From Coriobacteriales bacterium (lineage in GTDB: Bacteria > Actinomycetota > Coriobacteriia > Coriobacteriales > UBA8131), in NCBI GenBank assembly GCA_031261765.1, contig JAISJA010000035.1, positions 1-8,257 on the forward strand: a DNA stretch of 8,257 bases, given 5' to 3'. The stretch's first letter is position 1. The number at the start of each line of letters is the position of its first letter. The position numbers and the translations under genes are program-made. Of the stretch, positions 1-6,743 are shown piece by piece. The notes beneath the pieces are model-generated. The model was not told the DNA's origin. It did not search any database and saw only the letters and a list, made by a program, of their open reading frames with translations.

Positions 1-24
1 AGCGATATTACTAGCAATATCGCT
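1..24. repeat. Perfect 9-bp inverted repeat at the left edge
   Basis: AGCGATATT at 1-9 and AATATCGCT at 16-24 are exact reverse complements around a 6-base loop (ACTAGC). They lie within the membrane-segment codons of the partial leftward gene and might extend past the window edge. This could be an mRNA hairpin, a chance result of hydrophobic codons (ATA, TTG, CTA), or a sequence-end artefact. Confidence 0.5.
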
Positions 25-86
25 AAAGTCCCCGCGAATACGGCTTGTAGCCCATTGCGCCGCCCACATAGTTCCTTGCGTGCCAT
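1..86 (-). CDS. 5' end of a membrane or exported protein (partial)
   Basis: The first 28 codons of a leftward gene that runs off the window at base 1. The start is ATG at 84-86 on the minus strand, preceded by a strong AGGAGG ribosome binding site. The visible N-terminus opens with a basic stretch (Arg3, Lys4, Arg9, Arg10) followed by a hydrophobic run, AVFAGTLAILLVIS. That pattern fits a signal peptide or first transmembrane helix with the N-terminus inside. The gene begins 52 bases after the stop of the upstream thiol-biosynthesis gene, on the same strand and with no visible terminator between, so the two are probably co-transcribed. The family cannot be recognised from 28 residues. A transporter or membrane partner for the thiol pathway is possible but is only inference from position. 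It uses ATA for both of its Ile codons, like the rest of the window. Confidence 0.72.
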   Translation of the reverse strand, partial: MARKELCGRRNGLQAVFAGTLAILLVIS

Positions 87-90
87 TTCT

Positions 91-96
91 CCTCCT
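91..96 (-). promoter_or_regulatory. Strong Shine-Dalgarno of the partial leftward gene
   Basis: AGGAGG on the minus strand, four bases before the ATG at 84-86. This near-perfect anti-16S match is the main reason for accepting the short partial reading frame as a gene and for choosing that start. Confidence 0.75.
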
Positions 97-138
97 AAAG
101 GTCTTCTCCACAAATCACAGCACGTAGAGTAACGATAC

Positions 139-2790
139 TTATAAAGTCCGTGTCTTGATGCCTTGCCTGCCTTCATAGTCCAACAACAGTGACGCTAACG
201 TTATACCACCATGGAAACCCACTATAAGCGCATGCTGCCCCGCGCGTATATACGTTCCCGCAAACTTGCCGTTATATGTATATAGTCCGGTCAGCCTGTT
301 CCATGGTTCCAGTTTGAACGGAATCGGCAAAGTATTTCGCACGGTATGTTGTTCACAGTATTCCTGTAGCACGTATCCAGTGTCAACATGCTCGTCTACA
401 AGGCGCTCCCACTCGTCTTCGGCGACCCCGCGCCCGGCGAACACGCCAACCGTGCCATAACCGTCGACCGGCTTTATTATCCAGCTGTCGTTATCGGACT
501 TCACGTCCTCTATGCTAACGTTCGCGTCTTTAAGGGCCGCGCCGGTGAAGTCTATCGTGAACGGAACGTGCCGCGCTACAAACGCGCGCTCGTCTTGCGT
601 AAGGAACTCCGCCGTTTGCGGCAGGTGCAACACGCTGAATATCTCCTTGCTATGTGCCACCTGCGTGCGGAAACCGCCAACCATGCACACGGCGCCGTCA
701 GCTACGGCCTGTACCAGCGCGCGTGCGCCCTCTGTTTTGCCACTTGTGGATTCGCCGTCCAGTATGAACGCGGCCTCGCCGCTTTGCTCCAGGTCGTCTA
801 TTATCTCTGACGTGACGGCGCGCCTGTATATGGCGTTTATGCGTTTGCCGTCTGCTTTATACGTAAGGGAACTGCCATCGTATACGAGGTCGCGCACGTC
901 TGCTAGTATGCAATCATATCCATGTGCTATGAAGCGTGCTTTGAACTCCAGAAGCTCGTTGGTCGTCGCACTCTCTTTGTAATCTACTATCGCGACGGTC
1001 GTACTGTTAGCGCCGTCGGCGTGTCCGCCACCGGTATTGTCGCCGTCGTTTGCAAGGTTGCCAGTAGCCCCTGCCAATTTGCCCGCGCTGTACTCCTCAT
1101 AAACGTTACCAAAAGCCTCCACCCAGGTATCGAATAACTCCTGCGCCTTTATATCATGTCTTGCGGATAAGTACCTGAACGTCTCGGTTGTCGCAAACGC
1201 CTCAGTGCATGCCTTGTCCTCGTTCATGGCGCTGGTGCCGTCTGTGTTGAACTCGCAGAACCTGAAGTCGCCTGTCTTATCGTCATAGAAGATGTCTATA
1301 CGCATTATGGGTATCGTGGTGTCATAGCCACATGGCATGCATATGAGCTTTTCCAACAGGGGAGTGAATCCGAATAGCTTGCGATAGTTAGCGTCGCTTA
1401 TATAATGCTGTGTTACTTTATCTAGTATATGATACGTAGTTGCTACGATAGCGTCGAATCTATCTAGCATATTAGCGTCATAGAGTTGCGGAACGTAGCC
1501 CATAGGCACTATGCTTCCGTGATATATGGCCGTTGAAGTGTCAACGGATTGTTTGAACAGCCTGCAGTCCAACGGAGTAGTGCGTGCGTACACCATATTC
1601 GCCAAAGGTTTAAGATATGGCCGCTCGTCTTCGTCAAGTCCGTCGCGCGCCATAGTGAATAACGTGTCCAACCAGTCGCTTGCCGCACGTCCGTATACCT
1701 GCGCGTCATATCCGTTTTGCCGTAAAGCCGTCTTCGCGAAAGCTATAGACGCGGGCTCTACGTTAGCGAACTCGTCTTCCAAGCGCATGAGGTTCTCTTC
1801 GCTGTAGAACAGCCCTTTGATAAGCGCCGTATACGACAGTGCGAGCGGCAACGGCAGCGAGTCGGCCATGCGTATCTCAACGTATGTCTTGAACCGCACG
1901 TCGTAGAAGAACATTGACAGCAGATGCTCAATGGCCTTATTTTTCTGGTCGGCGAACTTCTCGACCTCAAGCCCGGCGATCTCAGGGGCGCGCAATATGT
2001 CTTCGGCGTATATCTCAAAGTCGAAGCCCTCGTTGTACGTAGACGGCGCGGTACCCTCGCGCCATGGGTCCACGTCGTCCCATACGGCCGTGCGCACCAT
2101 GCGCCTTGGTGCGGGCGCGCCTTCGAACACCGGTGAGTTATCGGTTATGAACGCCAAAAGCGGCCCTAACGCGTTTGCGATGCGGAACTTCTCAACCGCG
2201 TTGGCCTCGTTCGTGAAGTCAATGCTCACTTGCGTAGACGCCGTGGCCCGCATCATGTTTGCACCGTGCGCGCCGGTGTTGTTAAAATGGGCGTCCATGC
2301 TGCGATAGCGTGCCTTAGGTATAAGCGGCACGTCGCGCGCGCACGCCGTGGGGTGGTAGCCTTCCGCCAAAAGCTCATATCCGTACTTCTCCAGTATGGG
2401 GTCAAGCTCTGCGCGGAAACGGCTATATATGTCCTCTATATCTTGCAGGCAGCACACGGGCCCTATGCTTATCTCAAGCTGCGCGCCGGGTTCAAGCGTT
2501 ATGTTCGCTTTTTCGCGTGAAAGGCCTATGAGCCTCTCGTTGCCGTCCTCATCGGATCCAAATGCCTTATCGCCGTCATAGAACGGTTCAAGTTCGCCTA
2601 AGATGTCCTCAACACCCGCTTTGCCAGTCTTGGCGTCCCTGTAATACGGCACCATAGCATGCGTGTCGCGCTCCACTACGAAGTGCTCTAACTCGAAGCC
2701 AAGCAGGCGCTCTTCTTTCCTTACTACGCCTGAGCGTAGATAGTCTTCTATTACACTAGCATTTTGGTTTGTGCTCATGGGATTAGTCAT
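139..2790 (-). CDS. Bifunctional GCS2-type glutamate-cysteine ligase / permuted ATP-grasp (glutathionylspermidine synthase-like) enzyme
   Basis: An 883-residue fusion. Residues about 25-400 look like the GCS2 glutamate-cysteine ligase family: GFELEHF at 31-37, EPGAQLEIS at 100-108, HPTACARDVPLIPKARYR at 146-163, MMRATASTQVSIDF at 179-192 and YVEIRMAD at 303-310. This half should make gamma-glutamylcysteine from Glu, Cys and ATP in the cytoplasm. Residues about 420-883 resemble circularly permuted ATP-grasp ligases of the glutathionylspermidine synthetase type: FCEFNTDGTSAMNED at 511-525, VGGFRTQ at 704-710, the nucleotide-binding stretch IIKPVDGYGTVGV at 771-783, and LQEY at 808-811. It probably adds a second amino or amine group, glycine or a polyamine, but the acceptor cannot be read from sequence. 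Residues 573-598 are a Gly/Asn/Asp/Ala-rich insert. The first ATG is used; neither it nor Met5 has a Shine-Dalgarno. The gene is divergent from metK and likely heads a transcript with the next leftward gene. Confidence 0.85.
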   Translation of the reverse strand: MTNPMSTNQNASVIEDYLRSGVVRKEERLLGFELEHFVVERDTHAMVPYYRDAKTGKAGVEDILGELEPFYDGDKAFGSDEDGNERLIGLSREKANITLEPGAQLEISIGPVCCLQDIEDIYSRFRAELDPILEKYGYELLAEGYHPTACARDVPLIPKARYRSMDAHFNNTGAHGANMMRATASTQVSIDFTNEANAVEKFRIANALGPLLAFITDNSPVFEGAPAPRRMVRTAVWDDVDPWREGTAPSTYNEGFDFEIYAEDILRAPEIAGLEVEKFADQKNKAIEHLLSMFFYDVRFKTYVEIRMADSLPLPLALSYTALIKGLFYSEENLMRLEDEFANVEPASIAFAKTALRQNGYDAQVYGRAASDWLDTLFTMARDGLDEDERPYLKPLANMVYARTTPLDCRLFKQSVDTSTAIYHGSIVPMGYVPQLYDANMLDRFDAIVATTYHILDKVTQHYISDANYRKLFGFTPLLEKLICMPCGYDTTIPIMRIDIFYDDKTGDFRFCEFNTDGTSAMNEDKACTEAFATTETFRYLSARHDIKAQELFDTWVEAFGNVYEEYSAGKLAGATGNLANDGDNTGGGHADGANSTTVAIVDYKESATTNELLEFKARFIAHGYDCILADVRDLVYDGSSLTYKADGKRINAIYRRAVTSEIIDDLEQSGEAAFILDGESTSGKTEGARALVQAVADGAVCMVGGFRTQVAHSKEIFSVLHLPQTAEFLTQDERAFVARHVPFTIDFTGAALKDANVSIEDVKSDNDSWIIKPVDGYGTVGVFAGRGVAEDEWERLVDEHVDTGYVLQEYCEQHTVRNTLPIPFKLEPWNRLTGLYTYNGKFAGTYIRAGQHALIVGFHGGITLASLLLDYEGRQGIKTRTL

Positions 2791-2796
2791 TGACTT

Positions 2797-2802
2797 ATTA
2801 TA
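2797..2802 (-). promoter_or_regulatory. Possible -10 box for the leftward thiol gene
   Basis: TATAAT on the minus strand, six bases upstream of the ATG at 2790. If used, transcription would begin at or next to the start codon and give a leaderless mRNA, which would fit the missing Shine-Dalgarno. No good -35 is seen at 16-18 bases, so this is one of two candidates; the other is TATAAA at 2820-2825 within the dyad. Confidence 0.35.
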
Positions 2803-2820
2803 GCGCTGATTAGATACGAT

Positions 2821-2840
2821 TTATACGAAGCTACGTATAA
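2821..2840. promoter_or_regulatory. 20-bp dyad in the divergent promoter region (putative operator and bidirectional promoter)
   Basis: A perfect 7-bp inverted repeat, TTATACG and CGTATAA, separated by six bases (AAGCTA). The right arm overlaps TATAAT at 2836-2841, a -10 box for metK. The left arm overlaps TATAAA on the minus strand (2820-2825), a -10 box for the thiol gene, with an ATGACA -35-like element at 2841-2846 but only a 15-base spacer. The symmetry fits either a repressor operator covering both promoters or a shared bidirectional promoter. The repeat is seen directly; the function is inferred. Confidence 0.5.
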
Positions 2841-2875
2841 TGTCATAGGGCCACGGGCGTATGCGTAATGTCATA
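2838..2875 (+). repeat. Direct repeat TAATGTCATA in the metK leader region
   Basis: The 10-mer TAATGTCATA occurs at 2838-2847 and again at 2866-2875, 28 bases apart. The first copy overlaps the TATAAT at 2836-2841; the second runs into the next TATAAT at 2874-2879. Possible paired regulator sites, or a duplicated promoter piece. Confidence 0.45.
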
Positions 2876-2879
2876 TAAT
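2874..2879 (+). promoter_or_regulatory. metK: Possible -10 box proximal to metK
   Basis: A second perfect TATAAT, ending 33 bases before the metK ATG. It would give a leader of roughly 27 bases that includes the Shine-Dalgarno. No recognisable -35 lies 16-18 bases upstream (CCACGG region), so it is weaker evidence than the hexamer alone suggests. Confidence 0.4.
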
Positions 2880-2892
2880 TATCTATACGGAA

Positions 2893-2898
2893 AAGGAG
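2893..2898 (+). promoter_or_regulatory. metK: Shine-Dalgarno of metK
   Basis: AAGGAG, with 14 bases to the ATG at 2913, longer than usual. The in-frame GTG at 2898 is followed at once by TGA, so it cannot be the start and the ATG at 2913 stands. Confidence 0.6.
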
Positions 2899-2912
2899 TG
2901 TGATTAACCCAT

Positions 2913-4130
2913 ATGGGCAAAGATAATTACGTATTCACATCTGAGAGCGTGACAGAGGGACATCCCGACAAGGTCTGCGATCAGATATCAGACGCTATAC
3001 TTGACGCGCTTTTGTCGCGCGAGATAGCCGATGGGGCTGACGTGACAAGGGCAAGGTGCGCCTGCGAGGCCATGGTGACCGAAGGCCAGGTGTTCTTGGC
3101 AGGCGAGTTGCGTACTAACGTGTACGTCGATATAGACAACGTGGTGCGCGGCGTCGTGAAAGACATAGGGTACGACGACCCCGCGTGTGGGTTCCATCAC
3201 GCGTCAATAGGTATAAGCAACGCCATACACGGGCAAAGCGCCGACATAGCTTTGGGCGTAGACGAGTCCTTTGAGGTCCAGCATGGCACCGGAGCCGACG
3301 ATCCATACGAGCGTATAGGAGCCGGTGACCAGGGTATGATGTTCGGATACGCCTGCAGGGAGACGTCGGTGCTGATGCCAATGCCGATATTCTTGGCACA
3401 CAGGATGGCGGAACGCCTTGCGGCGGTACGCAAAGACGGCGTGCTACCTTATCTTCGCCCGGACGGCAAGGTACAGGTAAGCGTGCGCTACGTTAACGGC
3501 AAACCACAAGGCGTGGAGACCGTGCTTATATCTACACAGCACGCTGAGGATTTCGACGACCGCGGACAAATGAAAAAGGACTTATCGCAGCACGTCATAG
3601 GCCTCGTTTGCGAGAAATACGGCATTCCGTATAAAGACGCGAACATTTATATAAACCCGACGGGCCGTTTCGTTATAGGCGGGCCAAAGGGTGACACCGG
3701 CCTTACGGGCCGTAAGATAATAGTAGACACTTACGGTGGCGCCGCTCCGCATGGCGGCGGGGCGTTCAGCGGTAAGGACTGCACGAAAGTGGACCGTTCG
3801 GCCACGTATGCGGCAAGATGGGTCGCGAAGAACGTCGTGGCCGCCGGCCTTGCCGAGCGCTGCCAGGTGCAGATAGCTTACGGCATAGGTATAGCCAGGC
3901 CGCTTTCGTTGCTTATAGACACGTTTGGTACTAACGCGGTGCCGGAAGACAAGATAGAGGCAGCCGTGAACGAGGTATTCGACCTGCGACCGGCCGCTAT
4001 AATAGACGCGCTGGACCTCTGGCGCCCAATCTACAGGCAAACGGCTGCCTACGGGCACTTTGGCAGGGAACTACCGGAGTTTACCTGGGAAGCCACTAAC
4101 AAGGTCGATGCGCTGCAGGCCGCGGCGTAA
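2913..4130 (+). CDS. metK: S-adenosylmethionine synthetase (methionine adenosyltransferase)
   Basis: A 405-residue cytoplasmic enzyme that makes S-adenosylmethionine from methionine and ATP, releasing phosphate and pyrophosphate. Length is as usual for bacterial MetK. All signature motifs are present: GHPDK at 16-20 (catalytic His17, Mg-binding Asp19), [12 protein letters not shown] at 136-147, [14 protein letters not shown] at 256-269 and the phosphate loop GGGAFSGKD at 281-289. The protein is complete, with no missing residue that I can see. It is the first gene of the rightward group. murF follows after 17 bases, so the two are probably co-transcribed. The short leader between the promoter boxes and the ATG has no room for a SAM riboswitch. 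Isoleucine codons are 24 ATA, 2 ATT and 1 ATC by hand count, at positions where the family has Ile or similar residues, so ATA is read as Ile. Confidence 0.97.
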   Translation: MGKDNYVFTSESVTEGHPDKVCDQISDAILDALLSREIADGADVTRARCACEAMVTEGQVFLAGELRTNVYVDIDNVVRGVVKDIGYDDPACGFHHASIGISNAIHGQSADIALGVDESFEVQHGTGADDPYERIGAGDQGMMFGYACRETSVLMPMPIFLAHRMAERLAAVRKDGVLPYLRPDGKVQVSVRYVNGKPQGVETVLISTQHAEDFDDRGQMKKDLSQHVIGLVCEKYGIPYKDANIYINPTGRFVIGGPKGDTGLTGRKIIVDTYGGAAPHGGGAFSGKDCTKVDRSATYAARWVAKNVVAAGLAERCQVQIAYGIGIARPLSLLIDTFGTNAVPEDKIEAAVNEVFDLRPAAIIDALDLWRPIYRQTAAYGHFGRELPEFTWEATNKVDALQAAA

Positions 4131-4147
4131 GGCTTATACTGTTATAT

Positions 4148-5668
4148 ATGGAACTTCCGATAAGCCTTATAGATAAGGTCGACGGCATCCATGCCGTTAA
4201 TACCGCGCATCCTAATACAAATAAACCGTATATCGCGACGTCGCTTGCGTGGGATTCCCGCGAAGTAAAAGACGGCTCGCTTTTCATAGGCATAAAAGGC
4301 GAACACGTAGATGGCAATGACTTCATAGAGCAGGCCATCAAATCGGGCGCCGCCGCTGTCATCGCCGGACGCGGTACTACTGCACAAGAGCGCGAAAACG
4401 CAAACGAGAACCACGTTGCCCTGTTCGAAGCCTCGTATCCAAACGCCTCCCGGAAACGCGGTGCCAATGACGAGGATAACGCCAACGCGTGTTCAAGCGC
4501 CAACGCTAGCAGTGATAACGGTATACTGGCGTTGCAGAACATAGCGAGCGCGTATAGAACGTATGTACTAAACGACACTGAGGTCATAGGCGTAACCGGC
4601 TCAAGCGGCAAGACCACGACGAAGGACATGACCGCCGCGGTATTGGGTTCAAAGCTAAGCGTTATGGCGACAAGTGGAAACTACAACAACCATATAGGCG
4701 CTCCTGCCACTGTCTTATCGGCAGATAAGGCCACACGAGCACTTGTGGTTGAGATGGGCATGAGCTCACGCGGTGAAATTGCCACGCTTGCGCACATAGC
4801 CCGGCCGCGTATAGGCGTAATAACGAACATAGGCACGGCACATATGCAGCAACTTGGTTCACGCGAGAACATAGCGCTAGCTAAGGCCGAGCTATTGGAG
4901 GCGCTGCCAAACGGCACTGGCATAGCAGTGCTTAACGGCGATGACCCATACAGCCATTTCATGCGGAAGGCCGCGCGTTTAGACGAGCGTGATATCAAGC
5001 TAGTATACTATGGTTTAAACGAGCGCAATGACGTTCACGCCGCTGATATTGAATACGACGACAACGGGCGCGCGTCATTTAACATGTGGCTTAAAGGCGA
5101 TGAAGCTCCCACACGCGTGAAGTTGGCGTTGTCAGGTAAGCACAATATAAGCAACGCGCTGGCTGCGGCTGCTGTAGGGCAACTTATGGGCGTTGCGGCA
5201 TACGACATAGCGAACGCGCTTGCAAACGTGAACGCGGGCAAGATGCGCCAACATGTGTTTGACACTCAAGAGGGTGTTACGATAATAGATGATACTTACA
5301 ACGCGAACCCGGACTCGATGCGCGCCGCGCTTGACGTGCTCGCGCATTTCCCGGCCGGAAGGCAGCATATAGCCGTGTTGGGCGACATGCTTGAACTTGG
5401 CGAAAGCTCGCGTAAGCTGCATAAGGGCATTGGTTTACACGCGGCGGACACTAACGTGGACGCGCTTATAACAATAGGAGAGCAAGCTCGCATGATAGCA
5501 AATGGCGCCCGCGAAGGCGGTATGCGCGACGAACATATATATGAGGCCCAAGACGTCGCGGGGGCGTTGGACGTCCTGCGGCCGTTCTTATCGGCAGATA
5601 AGCCCGTTATACTGGTGAAGGCGTCGCGCGGTATGCATTTAGAAGACGTAGTGGGGCAGGTGGCGTAG
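4148..5668 (+). CDS. murF: UDP-MurNAc-tripeptide--D-alanyl-D-alanine ligase
   Basis: A 506-residue Mur ligase that joins D-Ala-D-Ala to UDP-MurNAc-tripeptide in the cytoplasm, giving the UDP-MurNAc-pentapeptide used next by MraY. The three Mur domains are visible. The N-terminal substrate domain has SLAWDSREVKDGSLFIGIKG at 32-51. The central ATPase has GVTGSSGKTTTKD at 148-160, TNIGTAH at 226-232, and Lys246 in ALAKAELLE as the likely carbamylated lysine. The C-terminal domain has GKHNISN at 330-336, DDTYNANPDSM at 381-391 and LGDMLELG at 411-418. The protein is longer than the usual roughly 450 residues because of an insert at about 76-124, rich in Asn, Ala, Ser and charged residues, just before the ATP loop. 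No clear Shine-Dalgarno precedes the ATG, suggesting coupling to metK 17 bases upstream. Its TAG abuts the mraY ATG. Confidence 0.96.
   Translation: MELPISLIDKVDGIHAVNTAHPNTNKPYIATSLAWDSREVKDGSLFIGIKGEHVDGNDFIEQAIKSGAAAVIAGRGTTAQERENANENHVALFEASYPNASRKRGANDEDNANACSSANASSDNGILALQNIASAYRTYVLNDTEVIGVTGSSGKTTTKDMTAAVLGSKLSVMATSGNYNNHIGAPATVLSADKATRALVVEMGMSSRGEIATLAHIARPRIGVITNIGTAHMQQLGSRENIALAKAELLEALPNGTGIAVLNGDDPYSHFMRKAARLDERDIKLVYYGLNERNDVHAADIEYDDNGRASFNMWLKGDEAPTRVKLALSGKHNISNALAAAAVGQLMGVAAYDIANALANVNAGKMRQHVFDTQEGVTIIDDTYNANPDSMRAALDVLAHFPAGRQHIAVLGDMLELGESSRKLHKGIGLHAADTNVDALITIGEQARMIANGAREGGMRDEHIYEAQDVAGALDVLRPFLSADKPVILVKASRGMHLEDVVGQVA
4714..5602. repeat. Two identical 16-bp palindromic words inside murF
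   Basis: CTTATCGGCAGATAAG is present at 4714-4729 and again at 5587-5602. Each copy is a perfect 6-bp inverted repeat (CTTATC and GATAAG) around GGCA. Both fall in the same codon frame and encode LSADK (residues 190-194 and 481-485). The coordinates span both copies; the sequence between is ordinary murF. This could be chance from shared codons or a short dispersed element. Confidence 0.45.
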
Positions 5669-6730
5669 ATGCTGGAGCAAACCGTACTTGCGCAATACCC
5701 CACGTTCCTTATATTCTTCGCCATATTCATAGCGATGGTCATCGCCATGATATTAATGCCACTTTGGATACGGCTGCTGAAAGTGAAGCAAATCGGCCAG
5801 CAGGTGCGCGCGGACGGCCCACAGCGCCACTTGGTGAAGCAGGGCACTCCAACCATGGGCGGCGTTATAATACTCATTTCAATTGTGATAACGGCGTTTT
5901 TGTTTGGGCAGTATGACGGCTCGCCGCAAAGTATATCGCTGTTGCTGATAACCGTGGTAACGGTAGTCACCGGCGTATTGGGCTTCATAGACGACGCGTC
6001 CAAGGTCGCGCACGAGCGTTCGCTTGGCCTGCGCCCAAACGCGAAGATGGCCTGCCTTTTGGTCATATCCGTCGCGTTCTGCTTGCTTGCCGTCAACCTT
6101 GTTGGCATAGCGCCAACCGTGACCATACCGTTTCTGCCGCCGATAGACCTGGGAGTGCTCACTACGGTCATACCTTTGGGCGGCGGCGTGGCCATACATA
6201 TACCGTGGCTCTACGTGATATTCGTGTTCATACTCATGGCCGGCATGTCCAACGCCGTTAACCTATCAGATGGCCTTGACGGCCTTGCTGCCGGCACGAT
6301 AATGATAACCATGATAGTCATGGGGGCCATAGCCTACCGCACGAACCAACTAAGCCTGGCCATATTCGCCATGGCTGTCACCGGAGCGTGCGTGGGTTTC
6401 CTATGGTTCAACGCGAACCCGGCCAAGATATTCATGGGCGACACAGGGTCGCTTGCGCTTGGCGCGGCATTCGCGGCCCTTGCGGTGCTTACGAAGACCG
6501 AGATAATCTCGCTTATAGTTGGCGCTATATTCGTCATAGAGGCTATATCGGTCATCATACAGGTATCGTGGTTCAAGCTCACGCATAAGCGTGTGTTCCT
6601 AATGGCGCCCATACACCATCATTTTGAGCAGAAGGGTTGGAGCGAGACCACCGTGGTCATACGCTTCTGGATAGTCACGGCATTGTTCGCCGGGCTGGGG
6701 TTTGCCCTCTTCTTCGCGCAAAGTATCTAA
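5669..6730 (+). CDS. mraY: Phospho-N-acetylmuramoyl-pentapeptide transferase
   Basis: A 353-residue integral membrane enzyme that transfers phospho-MurNAc-pentapeptide from UDP to undecaprenyl phosphate, forming lipid I. Length and topology (about ten hydrophobic segments) match the family. Motifs in order: ADGPQRHLVKQGTPTMGG at 48-65, FIDDASK at 106-112 (the catalytic Asp pair 108-109), NAVNLSDGLDGLA at 195-207, FMGDTGSLALG at 255-265 and MAPIHHHFE at 312-320. All key residues are present. The ATG follows the murF TAG with no gap, and only a weak purine run (GGGGCAGG, 5653-5660) lies before it, so translation is probably coupled to murF. The two genes act in consecutive steps. Unlike a standard dcw cluster, the next gene is valS, not murD. 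Ile codons are again mostly ATA (about 35 of 42 by hand count). Confidence 0.97.
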   Translation: MLEQTVLAQYPTFLIFFAIFIAMVIAMILMPLWIRLLKVKQIGQQVRADGPQRHLVKQGTPTMGGVIILISIVITAFLFGQYDGSPQSISLLLITVVTVVTGVLGFIDDASKVAHERSLGLRPNAKMACLLVISVAFCLLAVNLVGIAPTVTIPFLPPIDLGVLTTVIPLGGGVAIHIPWLYVIFVFILMAGMSNAVNLSDGLDGLAAGTIMITMIVMGAIAYRTNQLSLAIFAMAVTGACVGFLWFNANPAKIFMGDTGSLALGAAFAALAVLTKTEIISLIVGAIFVIEAISVIIQVSWFKLTHKRVFLMAPIHHHFEQKGWSETTVVIRFWIVTALFAGLGFALFFAQSI

Positions 6731-6731
6731 T

Positions 6732-6736
6732 GGAGG
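6732..6736 (+). promoter_or_regulatory. valS: Shine-Dalgarno of valS
   Basis: GGAGG, seven bases before the ATG at 6744, in the 13-base gap after the mraY stop. The strong, well-spaced site fixes the valS start and shows that the gene has no separate leader here. Confidence 0.8.
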
Positions 6737-6743
6737 AAAATAC

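Noticed and set aside
87..138. Rho-independent terminator after the thiol gene
   Set aside because: No GC-rich hairpin followed by a T run on the minus strand; the next gene's Shine-Dalgarno lies in this gap.
388..982. Overlapping plus-strand frames of 140 and 156 codons opposite the thiol enzyme
   Set aside because: The minus-strand gene has clear family motifs throughout; these frames have low-information Arg/Ser/Val-rich translations.
997..1074. Same mobile DNA shared by the thiol-enzyme, MurF and ValS inserts
   Set aside because: The peptides look alike (NLAND, ANLDAAD, ANLDD), but by eye the DNA shares only short words, so common origin cannot be claimed.
2842..2912. SAM riboswitch ahead of metK
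   Set aside because: The leader is at most about 65 bases, with no multi-helix structure or terminator, too short for SAM-I or similar classes.
2913..4130. ATA reassigned from isoleucine to methionine
   Set aside because: ATA occurs at positions where MetK homologues carry Ile, for example in CDQISDAIL and QIAYGIGIA, so the standard reading fits.
5296..6195. A 299-codon minus-strand open frame across murF and mraY
   Set aside because: It is antisense to two clearly conserved genes, with Ser/Thr/Met-rich, motif-free translation typical of a shadow frame.
6731..6743. T-box leader ahead of valS
   Set aside because: Only 13 bases separate mraY and valS, just enough for a Shine-Dalgarno.
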